The notes: generated by a model from the letters alone, not told the origin. Positions 33,987 to 43,544 are shown, counted from the first letter of the stretch. The stretch: DNA of 64,000 bases from DAIDKA01 sp035503515 (GCA_035503515.1 DATJTJ010000046.1:1-64000); one strand, 5' to 3'. A program made the numbers and translations.

Positions 33987-36362
33987 ATGATGACTGCCGG
34001 CAACACCCAGGCTTCCGAGGAAACGCTGCGCCGCATGGATGCCTACTGGCGCGCCGCGAACTATCTCGCGGTCGGCCAGATCTATCTGCGCGACAACCCG
34101 CTGCTGCGCAAGCCGCTCGCCTTCGGGCACGTCAAGCACATGCTGCTCGGGCACTGGGGCACGACGCCCGGCCAGAACTTCATCTACGTGCACCTGAACC
34201 GGATCATCCGCGAGTACGACCTGAACATGATCTACCTGAGCGGGCCCGGCCATGGCGGACCTGCAGTGGTGGGCAATGCCTACCTCGAGGGCACCTACTC
34301 CGAGGTCTACCCGAACATCAGCCAGGACGAGGGCGGCCTGCAGCGCCTGTTCAAGCAGTTCTCGTTTCCCGGCGGCATCCCGAGCCATGCCTCGCCGGAG
34401 TGTCCCGGGTCCATCCATGAGGGCGGCGAACTCGGCTACTCGTTGAGCCACGCCTTCGGCGCCGTGTTCGACAATCCTGATCTGGTCGCGGCCTGTGTGA
34501 TCGGCGACGGCGAAGCCGAGACCGGTCCGCTCGCCACGTCCTGGCACTCCAACAAGTTCCTGAACCCCGTGACCGATGGGGTCGTCCTGCCGATCCTGCA
34601 CCTGAACGGCTACAAGATAGCGAACCCGACCATCTTCGCGCGCATCAGCACCGGGGAGCAGGAGCAGTTCCTGCGCGGCTGTGGCTGGGAACCGCTGTTC
34701 GTGCGCGGCTCCGATCCGAAGCTCATGCACGCGGCCATGGCGGCCGCCCTCGATGAGGCGGTGGCGCAGTTGCGGGCAATCCGCAGCCGTGCCCGCTCGG
34801 CGGGCGTGATCCCGCGACCGCGCTGGCCGATGATCGTGCTCGAATCCCCGAAGGGCTGGACCGGGCCGAAGCGCGTCGACGGGGTGCCGAACGAGGGCAC
34901 CTTCCACGCTCACCAGGTGCCGTTGCCGGTCGCACCGGGACAACCCGAACACCTGGCCCAACTGGAGAGCTGGCTGCGCAGCTACCGCCCCGAGGAACTG
35001 TTCGACGACGGCGGCCGGCTGCGGCCGGAGCTCGCCGCGCTGGCGCCGGAGGGCCCCCGCCGCATGAGCGCCAATCCCCATGCCAATGGCGGCGGGCTGC
35101 TGCGCGACCTGCGGATGCCGGATTTTTCCGAATACGCCTTTGCCGTACCCTCGCCCGGCGTCCGGGGGCCGGGCGACACGCGCGTGCTGGCGCCGTTCCT
35201 GCGCGATGTGGTGTCCCGCAACGAGCCGGCACGCAACTTCCGGCTGTTCGGGCCCGATGAGACGGTCTCCAATGGCCTGGAGGCCGTGTTCAAGGCCACC
35301 CATCGCCAATGGGACACCGAAACGCAGGCGAACGATGAGTACCTCGCGCCGGACGGCCGGGTGCTGGAGGTGCTGAGCGAGCATCAATGCCAGGGCTGGC
35401 TCGAGGGCTACCTGCTGACCGGGCGCCATGGCCTCTTCAACTGCTATGAAGCATTCGTGCACATCGTGGATTCGATGTTCAACCAGCACGCCAAGTGGCT
35501 GAAAGTGACCGCCGCCCTGCCCTGGCGACACCGGATCGCATCATTGAACTACCTGCTGTCGTCCCATGTGTGGCGACAGGACCACAACGGGTTCACGCAC
35601 CAGGATCCCGGCTTCATCGACAGCGTCGTCAACAAGAAGGCCGAGGTGGTGCGGGTCTACCTGCCCCCCGACGCGAACTGCCTGCTGTCGGTCATGGACC
35701 ACTGCCTGCGCAGCCGCCATTACGTGAACGTCGTGGTTGCCGGCAAGCATCCCTCGCCGCAGTGGCTCGCCATGGATGCGGCCATCGAACACTGCAGCAA
35801 GGGCATCGACATCTGGGACTGGGCAAGCAACGACCGCGATTCCGAACCGGACGTGGTGATGGCCTGCGCCGGCGACGTTCCCACCCTGGAGACGCTGGCC
35901 GCGGTCAGCATCCTGCGCCGCGAGCTGTCCCATCTGCGGATCCGGGTGATCAATGTCGTGGACCTGATGAAACTGCAGCCCACCAGCGAGCATCCCCACG
36001 GCCTGGATGATGCGCAGTTCGATGATCTCTTCACGCGCGACAAGCCCGTCATCTTCGCCTTCCACGGGTATCCCTGGCTCATCCACCGGCTGACGTACCG
36101 GCGCACCAACCATCGGAACCTGCACGTGCGCGGCTACAAAGAGGAGGGAACGATCACCACCGCGTTCGACATGACGGTGCTGAACGATCTCGACCGCTTC
36201 CACCTGGCGATGGATGTCGTCGACCGTGTTCCGGGAGCCGGGACGCCGGGGGTTTATCTGAAACAGAAGATGCAGAACAAGCTGATCGAGCACAAGCGGT
36301 ACATCCACGAACATGGCCAGGACATGCCGGAAGTGCGGGACTGGCAGTGGCAGCCGGTCTGA
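33987..36362 (+). CDS. xfp: Phosphoketolase (Xfp type)
   Basis: Thiamine-diphosphate enzyme splitting xylulose 5-phosphate (and often fructose 6-phosphate) into acetyl phosphate and a shorter sugar phosphate. 791 residues, the family length. Features: YLAVGQIYL, LGHWGTTPGQNFIYVH, SGPGHGGPA, the TPP/Mg motif GDGEAETGP, and NGYKIANPT. In the C-terminal half ECQGW-type HQCQGWLEGYLLTGRHG and QDHNGFTHQDPG are typical. Two ATGs (33987, 33990) are in frame. Functionally paired with ackA upstream. Confidence 0.97.
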   Translation: MMTAGNTQASEETLRRMDAYWRAANYLAVGQIYLRDNPLLRKPLAFGHVKHMLLGHWGTTPGQNFIYVHLNRIIREYDLNMIYLSGPGHGGPAVVGNAYLEGTYSEVYPNISQDEGGLQRLFKQFSFPGGIPSHASPECPGSIHEGGELGYSLSHAFGAVFDNPDLVAACVIGDGEAETGPLATSWHSNKFLNPVTDGVVLPILHLNGYKIANPTIFARISTGEQEQFLRGCGWEPLFVRGSDPKLMHAAMAAALDEAVAQLRAIRSRARSAGVIPRPRWPMIVLESPKGWTGPKRVDGVPNEGTFHAHQVPLPVAPGQPEHLAQLESWLRSYRPEELFDDGGRLRPELAALAPEGPRRMSANPHANGGGLLRDLRMPDFSEYAFAVPSPGVRGPGDTRVLAPFLRDVVSRNEPARNFRLFGPDETVSNGLEAVFKATHRQWDTETQANDEYLAPDGRVLEVLSEHQCQGWLEGYLLTGRHGLFNCYEAFVHIVDSMFNQHAKWLKVTAALPWRHRIASLNYLLSSHVWRQDHNGFTHQDPGFIDSVVNKKAEVVRVYLPPDANCLLSVMDHCLRSRHYVNVVVAGKHPSPQWLAMDAAIEHCSKGIDIWDWASNDRDSEPDVVMACAGDVPTLETLAAVSILRRELSHLRIRVINVVDLMKLQPTSEHPHGLDDAQFDDLFTRDKPVIFAFHGYPWLIHRLTYRRTNHRNLHVRGYKEEGTITTAFDMTVLNDLDRFHLAMDVVDRVPGAGTPGVYLKQKMQNKLIEHKRYIHEHGQDMPEVRDWQWQPV

Positions 36363-36378
36363 ACCGGCGAAGGCGCGG

Positions 36379-36957
36379 CTAGCGGCGTACCACCTGCCGC
36401 TCGATGCGCCGGTCCGGGATGAGCCACATCAGTGCCACCAGCAGATACAGGCCCTGCGACAGGTGGGGTGCCCAGAATGCGAGCAGGATCCCCAACGCAT
36501 AGATCAGGGGCGAAATCCTGCCCTTGAAGTCCGCGCCCACGGCCCGCCGCAGCAACGAACCACGGCCCTGGGCCGTGATGAGAGCGTGCTGCAGTATCCA
36601 GTAGGCCACTGCCGCGAGCAGCAGCACCCCCCCGTACAGCGCCGTCGGGACACTGGCCCCCGGGTTTTCACCGACCCAGTCGGTGACCACCGGAAACATC
36701 GACAGCCAGAACAGCAGATTGAGATTGGCCCAGAGGATGGCGCCATTCACTTCCTCGCTGACCTGCAGCAGGTGATGATGGTTGGACCAGTAGATGCCGA
36801 CGTAGATGAAACTCAGCACGTAGCCCAGGAACGGCGGGATCATGGGCTTCAGCGCTCCCGCGTCGGCGCCGTGCGGAACCTTGAGTTCCAGCACCATGAT
36901 GGTGATGATGATCGCGATCACCCCGTCGCTGAAGGCTTCCATCCGCTGGCTGTTCAT
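36379..36957 (-). CDS. TMEM175-family (putative potassium channel) membrane protein
   Basis: 192 residues, about six hydrophobic helices. The first helix carries RMEAFSDGVIAIIITIMVLE, which includes the FSD signature of prokaryotic TMEM175/DUF1211 proteins, and SNHHHLL follows. Bacterial members form leak-type potassium channels as tetramers. Convergent with xfp, 16 bases away. Confidence 0.88.
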   Translation of the reverse strand: MNSQRMEAFSDGVIAIIITIMVLELKVPHGADAGALKPMIPPFLGYVLSFIYVGIYWSNHHHLLQVSEEVNGAILWANLNLLFWLSMFPVVTDWVGENPGASVPTALYGGVLLLAAVAYWILQHALITAQGRGSLLRRAVGADFKGRISPLIYALGILLAFWAPHLSQGLYLLVALMWLIPDRRIERQVVRR

Positions 36958-37014
36958 CGTCCCCTGACTGTATTTCAGGGGACTGCCGACGGCAACGAGG
37001 GTGATGGCGGATCG

Positions 37015-38130
37015 CTATCGCCAGACGTCCGTCGCGATGTCGCTCACCAGGCGTAACTTGCGCCACTGATCCTCGGCCGACACCTTGTTGCCTTCGCAGG
37101 TGCTGGCGAAGCCGCATTGGGGGCTCAGCGCGAGCTGCTCGAGCGGCGCGAAGCGGGCGGCCTCGTCGATCCTGCGCTTGATCGCCTGCGGCTCCTCCAG
37201 TTCGGCGTTCTTGCTGGTGATCAGCCCCAGAGTCGCAATTCTGCCCCGCGGCAGATGCCGCAACGGCGAGAAGTCCCCCGAGCGCTCGTCGTCGAATTCC
37301 AGGAAGTAGCCGTCGACCTCCAGGGCGTTGAAGAGGATTTCGGCCACGGGTTCATAGCCGCCCTCGGCCGCCCAGGCGCTGCGGAAATTGCCGCGGCACA
37401 CGTGCAGCATGACTTTCATGGTCGCGGGGCGGCCACGGATCGAGGCGTTGATCAGGTCCGCGTACCGGCGGGCGAGCTGTTCGGGTTCCACGCCATGGCG
37501 CGCGCGGACCTGTTCGCGGATGCCCGCATCGCACAGATAGGCGAAATTGGTGTCATCGATCTGCAGGTACTCGCAGCCGGCCGCGGCGAGATCCCGGATC
37601 TCGGCCGCGAAGGCCTTCGCGAGGTCGGCGAAGAACGGCTCCAGGTCCGGATAGGCGCCGGCGTCGATGGCCGCCCGGCCGCCCCGGAAGTGCAGGATGG
37701 AGGGCGATGGAATGGTGATCTTCGGGGTGCCCTTGGCCAGTGTCTTCAGGTACCGGAAATGATCGACGAAAATGGGCGCCGGCCGGCCGATCTTGCCCAC
37801 CACCTCGAGCCCATGGGCCTCCATCGGAATGGGTCCGTCATGGTCGTGGAACTGCGCCACGAGCTTCGGCGCCGTGCGCCGGACGCTCGAGAGCGAGGTG
37901 AGGAAGTCCAGGTGCCAGTAGGCGCGGCGGAATTCCCCGTCCGTCACCACCGGCAGGCCGACCTCCTCCTGCCGGCGCACGGCATCCGCGATGGCACTGT
38001 CCTCGACCTGGTGCAGTTCGCGCGGGGGCAGGCGGCCCTGGGCGTGCGCCTCGCGGGCCGCGGTGAGCTGTTGCGGACGCAGGAGGCTGCCGACGTGGTC
38101 GGCGCGGAACGGGAACTGTGACTGCGGCAT
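37015..38130 (-). CDS. Core-only cobalamin-independent methionine synthase-like protein (YxjG type)
   Basis: 371 residues, equivalent to the C-terminal catalytic barrel of MetE without its N-terminal domain. Features: FRADHVGSLLRP, VVTDGEFRRAYW, and the zinc-site residues HVCRGN (His, Cys), a Glu in YFLEFDDERSGDF and Cys in ALSPQCGFAST. Such core proteins transfer methyl groups to homocysteine from unusual donors; the donor here is unknown. Divergent from an Lrp-type regulator, its likely controller. Confidence 0.88.
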   Translation of the reverse strand: MPQSQFPFRADHVGSLLRPQQLTAAREAHAQGRLPPRELHQVEDSAIADAVRRQEEVGLPVVTDGEFRRAYWHLDFLTSLSSVRRTAPKLVAQFHDHDGPIPMEAHGLEVVGKIGRPAPIFVDHFRYLKTLAKGTPKITIPSPSILHFRGGRAAIDAGAYPDLEPFFADLAKAFAAEIRDLAAAGCEYLQIDDTNFAYLCDAGIREQVRARHGVEPEQLARRYADLINASIRGRPATMKVMLHVCRGNFRSAWAAEGGYEPVAEILFNALEVDGYFLEFDDERSGDFSPLRHLPRGRIATLGLITSKNAELEEPQAIKRRIDEAARFAPLEQLALSPQCGFASTCEGNKVSAEDQWRKLRLVSDIATDVWR

Positions 38131-38224
38131 GCGGCGATCCTCGATTTTGCGTTTGCTTGCGAAGGACTGTGCCAGCTAACGCGGGCAACGGGCTTGCGCA
38201 ATCCGCCGAGTCAGGGGACCATTG

Positions 38225-38239
38225 CGCAGGAATCCTGCG
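38225..38239. promoter_or_regulatory. 15-bp palindrome in the MetE-like / Lrp intergenic region
   Basis: CGCAGGAATCCTGCG, perfect 7-bp arms around one base. It lies in the 128-bp divergent spacer, 20 bases before the Lrp-type start, and its size matches Lrp/AsnC operators. Binding is inferred. Confidence 0.4.
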
Positions 38240-38258
38240 TTGGAATAGGTTTTGGCGC

Positions 38259-38798
38259 ATGAAACGTGCGAAGAGGCCGAAGCTGGTCGAGCAGTACCTC
38301 GCCACTGCCGACTACAAGCTGGATCGGTTCGACTGGCGGATCCTGCGGGCGCTCACGGCCAACGCGCGGGCGACCAACGTGGAGATCGCGCGGCGCGTGG
38401 GTCTGTCGGAGGCGCCCTGTTCGCGCCGGATCGCGCGCCTGGAGGAGCGCGGCATCATCCAGGGCTACGGCGTCCGCGTGAATCCCGGCGCGGTCGGCAT
38501 CGGCATGATGGCCTTCATCACCCTGACCCTGGACGTGGTCTCGGCGCAAAGCGCCGATCGTTTCGCCGAACTGGTGCTGGAGTCGCCCTACGTGCTGGAG
38601 TGTTACGTGGTGTCCGGCAACCAGTACGCGCTGCTGCACGTCGCGGCGCCGGACATGCGCACCTATTCGCAGTTCGTGCTGGACCGGCTGCGGCGCATTC
38701 CCGGCGTGAAGGACATCAATTCCAATTTCGTGATGCGGCTGATCAAGTCCGCGGGCGGATTGCCGGATCTGGCGGCAGCGGCCGGGGCACCGGAGTGA
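38259..38798 (+). CDS. Lrp/AsnC-family transcriptional regulator
   Basis: 179 residues: a winged HTH (FDWRILRALTANARATNVEIARRVGLSE, recognition helix near SEAPCSRRIARLEE) and a C-terminal RAM effector domain (VVSGNQYALLHVAAPDM, RIPGVKDINSNFVM). These regulators respond to amino acids; the divergent MetE-like gene suggests methionine or a related compound (inference). Start at 38259, with GGAATAGG upstream. The first 20 residues are Lys/Arg-rich and longer than in Lrp. Confidence 0.9.
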   Translation: MKRAKRPKLVEQYLATADYKLDRFDWRILRALTANARATNVEIARRVGLSEAPCSRRIARLEERGIIQGYGVRVNPGAVGIGMMAFITLTLDVVSAQSADRFAELVLESPYVLECYVVSGNQYALLHVAAPDMRTYSQFVLDRLRRIPGVKDINSNFVMRLIKSAGGLPDLAAAAGAPE

Positions 38799-38817
38799 TC
38801 GGGAGCGCGGGGTGCGG

Positions 38818-39030
38818 CTAGCGACGCGGGAGCGGGGATCGGCGCCGCGCCGTGCAGAACTGGATGACGTTGGCCCGGGGAGACTTTTCGGCCGGCGCCG
38901 CCCTGGGCGCCAGGATCCGGTCGATGGCCTGGATCAGGTGGTGATAGCGGCCCGTGGCCCAGGGCGGCTCGCGCAACTCGTCGAGCTCGGCTTGGGCCCA
39001 CTCCCGGACTTTGGCGAGTTCAGGGTCCAT
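38818..39030 (-). CDS. Hypothetical 70-residue protein
   Basis: Short basic protein MDPELAKVREWAQAELDEL..., with an amphipathic helical first half (spaced Ala/Leu/Trp) and an Arg-rich end (TARRRSPLPRR). It is not recognised. It is included because the codon use is typical of the region, the ATG has a plausible upstream site, and no other gene covers this interval; it could still be chance. Confidence 0.5.
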   Translation of the reverse strand: MDPELAKVREWAQAELDELREPPWATGRYHHLIQAIDRILAPRAAPAEKSPRANVIQFCTARRRSPLPRR

Positions 39031-39126
39031 ACTCGGATTATCGGCAGCATCCGGTCCGTGCTTGAGCTGAGACTTGTACCGTCTTCCTGAAGGCAGATTC
39101 CTACACGCAGGCCCGGTGCACATCAC

Positions 39127-40311
39127 ATGACTCCGACTCACGAGGCACCGGCGCCACGCCGGGTCGACGGCATCGACGTGCTGCGGGCGGCGGCCATCTT
39201 CGGCGTGCTGATGAACCACGTGAACATGCGGCTGGTGCTCGCCCGGATTCCCTACGCCGCGGGGCTCCCCGAGCAGCTGGTCTCGACGCTGTTCTGGAAG
39301 GGCCAGTACGCGGTGCAGGTGTTCTTCGCCGTATCCGGGTTCCTGATCACCTCCACCGCGCTGCGGCGCTGGGGTTCGTTGGCTTCGGTCAATGTGCGGG
39401 ACTTCTATGTCCTGCGGTTCGCCCGCATTGCGCCGCTGCTGCTGTTGCTGCTCGCTGTCCTGAGCGCGCTGCATTGCGCCCGGCTGCGGGATTTCGTCGT
39501 GGGCGCCGGAACCGGCGGCCTGGGCCGGGCGCTGCTCGCCGCGCTCACTTTCCACGTCAACGTGCTCGAAGCGCGGCGCGGTTACCTGCCCGCGAGCTGG
39601 GACATTCTGTGGTCGTTGTCGGTCGAAGAGGTCTTCTACCTGGGCTTTCCGCTGGTGTGCCGGGGGCTCGGCGGCGGCCGGCTGCTGGTGGGAGTGCTGC
39701 TGGGATTCGCGGTCCTGGGGCCCTTCGGTCGGACGGTGCTCGCCCATGGGAACGAGGTCTGGCACGAGTATTCGTACCTGGGTGCCATGGACGCCATCGC
39801 GCTCGGCTGCCTTGCCGCGATGCTGAGTTTCGACAGGCACTGGCCGCGGTGGCGGCTGCGACTGCTGGGCGGCGGCGGCGCGGCGCTGCTGCTTTTCATG
39901 TTCTGCTGCTCGCTGCTGGCCAACTCCTGGGGCCTTGCCCGGTCAGGGCTCGGCATGACGGTGCTGGCGCTGGCGACCTGCATGGTGGCGATGGCCGCAA
40001 GCCAGAGCGGCTGGCGGAGCCCGGCTGGGCTGGGCGTGTTCCTGGGAATGGGCCAGCGCAGCTACGAGATCTATCTCACCCATATGTTCGTGGTGTTCGC
40101 GCTGTTCGACTTCTTCGTCTACGGGGGTGCGTCGCTGGCCCTCGTGCCGGTGCTGTTCCTGGCAACGATCGTCTGCTCGGCGGTGTTGGGGGATCTGGTG
40201 GCGCGCTTCTTCTCCGAACCGGTCAACTGGATGTTGCGGCGGCGCTGGCGCAACGACGCGCCGCTGGATCCGGTCGGGGTGTCCCCGCCGCTGCAGCCGT
40301 CCGGACCTTAG
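39127..40311 (+). CDS. Acyltransferase 3 family membrane protein
   Basis: 394 residues with about ten hydrophobic helices. The family start VDGIDVLRAAAIFGVLMNH (catalytic His near residue 31), the VFFAVSGFLIT helix, VRDFYVLRFARIAPL and the later SWDILWSLSVEEVFYL are typical of acyltransferase-3/OafA proteins that acylate surface sugars. The acceptor is unknown; there is no polysaccharide cluster here. Overlaps the DUF2130 gene by 4 bases, convergent. Confidence 0.9.
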   Translation: MTPTHEAPAPRRVDGIDVLRAAAIFGVLMNHVNMRLVLARIPYAAGLPEQLVSTLFWKGQYAVQVFFAVSGFLITSTALRRWGSLASVNVRDFYVLRFARIAPLLLLLLAVLSALHCARLRDFVVGAGTGGLGRALLAALTFHVNVLEARRGYLPASWDILWSLSVEEVFYLGFPLVCRGLGGGRLLVGVLLGFAVLGPFGRTVLAHGNEVWHEYSYLGAMDAIALGCLAAMLSFDRHWPRWRLRLLGGGGAALLLFMFCCSLLANSWGLARSGLGMTVLALATCMVAMAASQSGWRSPAGLGVFLGMGQRSYEIYLTHMFVVFALFDFFVYGGASLALVPVLFLATIVCSAVLGDLVARFFSEPVNWMLRRRWRNDAPLDPVGVSPPLQPSGP

Positions 40312-41672
40312 GAGGCCGGCGGCTCCATTTCCAGCGCCGGCAGTTCCTGCTGCGCGAGGCCCTGGATGTCGCCGGCGACGCCCACCAGTTCGGCAAGTCC
40401 GCTCTGCAGCTGTTTTTCGCGGCGGGCCCAGCGCTGCAGGGTGACGGCGCGCTCGGACTCGAGTTCCTCGCGCATCTTCTGGAAGGCGCCGTAGACGGCG
40501 CGCAGCTTCTGGGCGAACTGCGTCGAGGTGAGGTAGTCGTAGACCGCCTCCATCTTCTCGCCCTTGCCCGCGGAAATGAGCCGCTGCTTGTGCACGTCGA
40601 GCATGCCGCAGCGCAGGACTTCGGCCAGCTGCAGCGCCGCGGACCAGCTCGTCACCCAGACGTCATCGTGCAGGCCGAACAGCTGTCCCGCGGGCCACTC
40701 GCGCGGGACCGCGGTCGAGAGGCTGACGAGGACGCCGATTTCGGCCGAACAGTTGCGCATGTCCTCCCGGAGCTTCGTCGTCCAGTCGGTGCCCCACTGC
40801 TTGGCCCGCTTGGATTCCCACAGCAGGACGCCCGCGACCTGGCCGGTCCGGGACATCACCCGCTGGATGATGTCGCCGCCGCGGGCCCCCTTCTTGACCT
40901 CTTCGATGACATCCAGCGGGAAGGCCCGCCGCAGGCCCTCCTCGATGGCGAGTTCCAGCACCTCGCCCTGCAACTGCTGCGAGCCCTGTTCCATGCGGCG
41001 CTGGGCCGCGGCCAGCTGGGCGACGGCATCGTCCAGTTTCTTCTGCAGTTCGGCCTTCTCCAGGCGCGCATGTTCCTGCTCCTGGGTGCGCACCTGCGAT
41101 TCGCGCTCGGCGAGCTTCAGATCGACCTGCCTGCGCACTTCGAGCGCCAGCGCATCCTTCTCGTCGCGCAGCCGCTGGCGTTCCTCGCGCAGCAGCAGCT
41201 GCTCCTCGCGCAGGGCGGTGAGCTGGGCCTGGCTGTCCGCGAGGCGCTTCTCGTAGGCCTGCCGTTCGCTGGCCACCAGTTCGGCGGCCCGCTGGTCCAT
41301 CGCGAACAGTTCCAGCTGGCTCTTGGCGAGCTGCTCCTTCATCGCCGCCAGCTGCGGCTCGAAGGCCTGCTCGGTCAGGGCCCGCACCTCGGCCAGCGCG
41401 CGGGTATGGGCCTCGCTCTGCTCCTTGAGCATGCGCCGCAGGTCCTCGACCTGGCGCTGGGCCGCCCGGCCCTGGTCCTCGGCCAGCTGGCGCGCGCGCC
41501 GCTCTGCCGCGGTGCGCTCCTGGTCCCGCAGGGCGGCGAGGGAACTGGTACTGGTGGCGGCCACCGCCTCCAGGGCCTGCCTGGCAAAGCCCTGTTCCAG
41601 CGAGAATTCCTGCTCGCAGTGCGGACAGGTGACCCGCGTGTCGGGCGCCAGCAGCAGGGGGTCATTGACCAT
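40308..41672 (-). CDS. DUF2130 coiled-coil protein with nuclease-like core
   Basis: 454 residues: an N-terminal zinc-type motif (VTCPHCEQEFSLEQGF), a long coiled coil over about residues 35-230 (Glu/Gln/Arg-rich), then the DUF2130 domain GEVLELAIEEGLRRAFP and VLLWESKRAKQW, whose E-x-K fits a PD-(D/E)XK nuclease fold. Phage and bacterial DUF2130 proteins are linked to DNA ends or restriction, but the role is not established. Start at 41672 (MVNDPLLL). Confidence 0.85.
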   Translation of the reverse strand: MVNDPLLLAPDTRVTCPHCEQEFSLEQGFARQALEAVAATSTSSLAALRDQERTAAERRARQLAEDQGRAAQRQVEDLRRMLKEQSEAHTRALAEVRALTEQAFEPQLAAMKEQLAKSQLELFAMDQRAAELVASERQAYEKRLADSQAQLTALREEQLLLREERQRLRDEKDALALEVRRQVDLKLAERESQVRTQEQEHARLEKAELQKKLDDAVAQLAAAQRRMEQGSQQLQGEVLELAIEEGLRRAFPLDVIEEVKKGARGGDIIQRVMSRTGQVAGVLLWESKRAKQWGTDWTTKLREDMRNCSAEIGVLVSLSTAVPREWPAGQLFGLHDDVWVTSWSAALQLAEVLRCGMLDVHKQRLISAGKGEKMEAVYDYLTSTQFAQKLRAVYGAFQKMREELESERAVTLQRWARREKQLQSGLAELVGVAGDIQGLAQQELPALEMEPPAS

Positions 41673-41753
41673 GCGCGAAAGTATAGCGACGTTTGGCTTG
41701 GGACCGGTGCGGTACACTTGGGGCCGATCGATGCATACAAGGGGGATGGACCG

Positions 41754-42779
41754 ATGCTCTTTCCGACGACTCTCGTGGGCAGTTATCCGCAGCCGGAATG
41801 GCTGATCGACCGGGCGAACCTCGCCGGACGGTTTCCGCCGCGCGTGCGCATGCAGTCGCTGTGGCGGGTGCCGGCGCAGTTTCTCGCCCAGGCGCAGGAT
41901 GACGCCACGATTCTCGCCATCCGGGCCCAGGAAGAGGCGGGCATCGACATCATTTCCGACGGCGAGATCCGCCGCGAAAGCTACTCCAACCGCTTCGCGA
42001 CGGCGCTCGAAGGCGTGGACCTGGAGAATCCCGGCACCGCCCTGGACCGCTCGGGCCATCCCAATCCCGTGCCGCGCATCGTCGGCCGGATCCGCCGCAA
42101 GCACTCGGTGCAGGTCGAGGACCTCAAGTTCCTGCTGCGCAACACCACGCGGCGGGTGAAGATCACGGTGCCGGGTCCCTTCACCATGACCCAGCAGGCC
42201 CAGAACGACTTCTACGCGGACGAGGCCGAGGCCGCCATGGACTATGCGGCCGCCGTCAACGAAGAGATCCGGGACCTGTTCGCGGCCGGCGCCGACGTGG
42301 TGCAGATCGATGAACCCTACCTGCAGGCGCGGCCCGAGAAGGCCCGCCTCTACGGATTGAAGGCGCTCAACCGCGCCCTGGAAGGCGTGACCGGGACGAC
42401 GACGGTGCACATCTGCTTCGGCTACGCGGCGATCATCCACGCCCGGCCCACTGGCTATTCGTTCCTCTCCGAAATGGCCGACTGCAGCTGCAAGCAGGTG
42501 TCGATCGAGACCGCCCAGTCGAACCTCGACTGCTCGGTGCTCGAAACGCTGCCCGGCAAGTACGTCATGGTCGGCGCCATCGACCTCTCGGACATGAAGG
42601 TCGAGACGGCCGACACCGTGGCCGCCCGCATCCGCCGCGCCCTGAAGCACATGCCGGCCGACAAGGTCATCATCGCCCCGGACTGCGGCATGAAATACCT
42701 GCCGCACGAGGTGGCCTTCGGCAAGATGAAGGCCATGGTCGAGGGCGCGAAGATCCTGCGCGCCGAATTCAACCAGTGA
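41754..42779 (+). CDS. Second core-only methionine synthase II-like protein
   Basis: 341 residues, MetE-type (beta/alpha)8 barrel lacking the N-terminal half. It begins MLFPTTLVGSYPQPEWL and keeps the zinc ligands: HICFGYAA (His, Cys), Glu in QVSIETAQS, and Cys in IIAPDCGMKYLP. GEIRRESYSNRF supplies the substrate loop. It differs strongly from the protein at 37015, so this is a separate subfamily, not a recent duplicate. Start at 41754 after GGGGGATGG. Confidence 0.88.
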   Translation: MLFPTTLVGSYPQPEWLIDRANLAGRFPPRVRMQSLWRVPAQFLAQAQDDATILAIRAQEEAGIDIISDGEIRRESYSNRFATALEGVDLENPGTALDRSGHPNPVPRIVGRIRRKHSVQVEDLKFLLRNTTRRVKITVPGPFTMTQQAQNDFYADEAEAAMDYAAAVNEEIRDLFAAGADVVQIDEPYLQARPEKARLYGLKALNRALEGVTGTTTVHICFGYAAIIHARPTGYSFLSEMADCSCKQVSIETAQSNLDCSVLETLPGKYVMVGAIDLSDMKVETADTVAARIRRALKHMPADKVIIAPDCGMKYLPHEVAFGKMKAMVEGAKILRAEFNQ

Positions 42780-42797
42780 CGCGCACGGCGTAACGCT

Positions 42798-43469
42798 TCA
42801 GCCGCTCTTCGGGAGTTTCATCGACAGCTCGACGTCGTCGGCGATGGCGACCGACATGTAGCCCGCATCCGGGGCGCGCACCCGCGCCACGTACTCCGGG
42901 CACATGTCGGCGTTGTCGGCGACGATCAGCGCGCCCGTCCGCAGCCGCGGTTCGAGCAATGTCAGAACCTGCGAATACAGCGACTTCGCGCCATCCAGCA
43001 GCACCAGGTCGATGACCGCGGGCATGTCCCGGGCAAGGGTCTGCAGGGCGTCGCCGTCGCGGATGTCCACGAATCCGTCCAGTCCCGCCGCCTTGAGGTT
43101 GCCGCGCGCCGCCGCGACCTTGCCGGGTTCGAACTCGGTGCCGATCAGCATGCCGCCGCCTCCCATGTCCTTGAGGGCCGCCGCCAGGAAGAGGGTGGAG
43201 ATGCCGAACGAGGTCCCGAACTCGACGATGTTGCGGGCACCGGCACTGCGCGCCAGCATGTACAGCAGCCGGCCGGTCTCGGCGGACACCGGCAGATGCA
43301 TGTCCTTTGCCTGCCCCAGGTAGAACGTCCGGTAATCGTTCTGCGACTGGCGCGCGGCATCCGCGGGCGCACCGGCACGCAGCTCGCGCAGCCGGGCCGT
43401 GCTGACTTCGGCATCGGCGAACAGTTTCGCAAGCAACGGCGCAACCGGGGCAGTGGTGAGCGTGGTCAT
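42798..43469 (-). CDS. Class I SAM-dependent O-methyltransferase (caffeoyl-CoA-OMT-like)
   Basis: 223 residues with the SAM loop NIVEFGTSFGISTLFLAAAL, acidic MLIGTEFEP, DIRDGDALQTL and DLVLLDGAKSLY, the pattern of the methyltransferase_24/COMT family. Probably a soluble enzyme for a catechol-like or small hydroxylated substrate; the exact one is unknown. Start at 43469 (MTTLTTAP). Divergent from the aldo/keto reductase with 75 bases between. Confidence 0.85.
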   Translation of the reverse strand: MTTLTTAPVAPLLAKLFADAEVSTARLRELRAGAPADAARQSQNDYRTFYLGQAKDMHLPVSAETGRLLYMLARSAGARNIVEFGTSFGISTLFLAAALKDMGGGGMLIGTEFEPGKVAAARGNLKAAGLDGFVDIRDGDALQTLARDMPAVIDLVLLDGAKSLYSQVLTLLEPRLRTGALIVADNADMCPEYVARVRAPDAGYMSVAIADDVELSMKLPKSG

Positions 43470-43544
43470 GGCATTGATTCCCGTTTCACGGCGATGGGCC
43501 GGATGCGACGGTATCATGGCCGCCCGAGGTCCCAGGAGACAACG

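Noticed and set aside
39474..42779. Open frame of 1101 codons on the plus strand over the DUF2130 gene
   Set aside because: Only its last 341 codons have family sequence (the second MetE-like protein). The rest is antisense to the coding DUF2130 gene in very high-GC DNA, where stop codons are rare.
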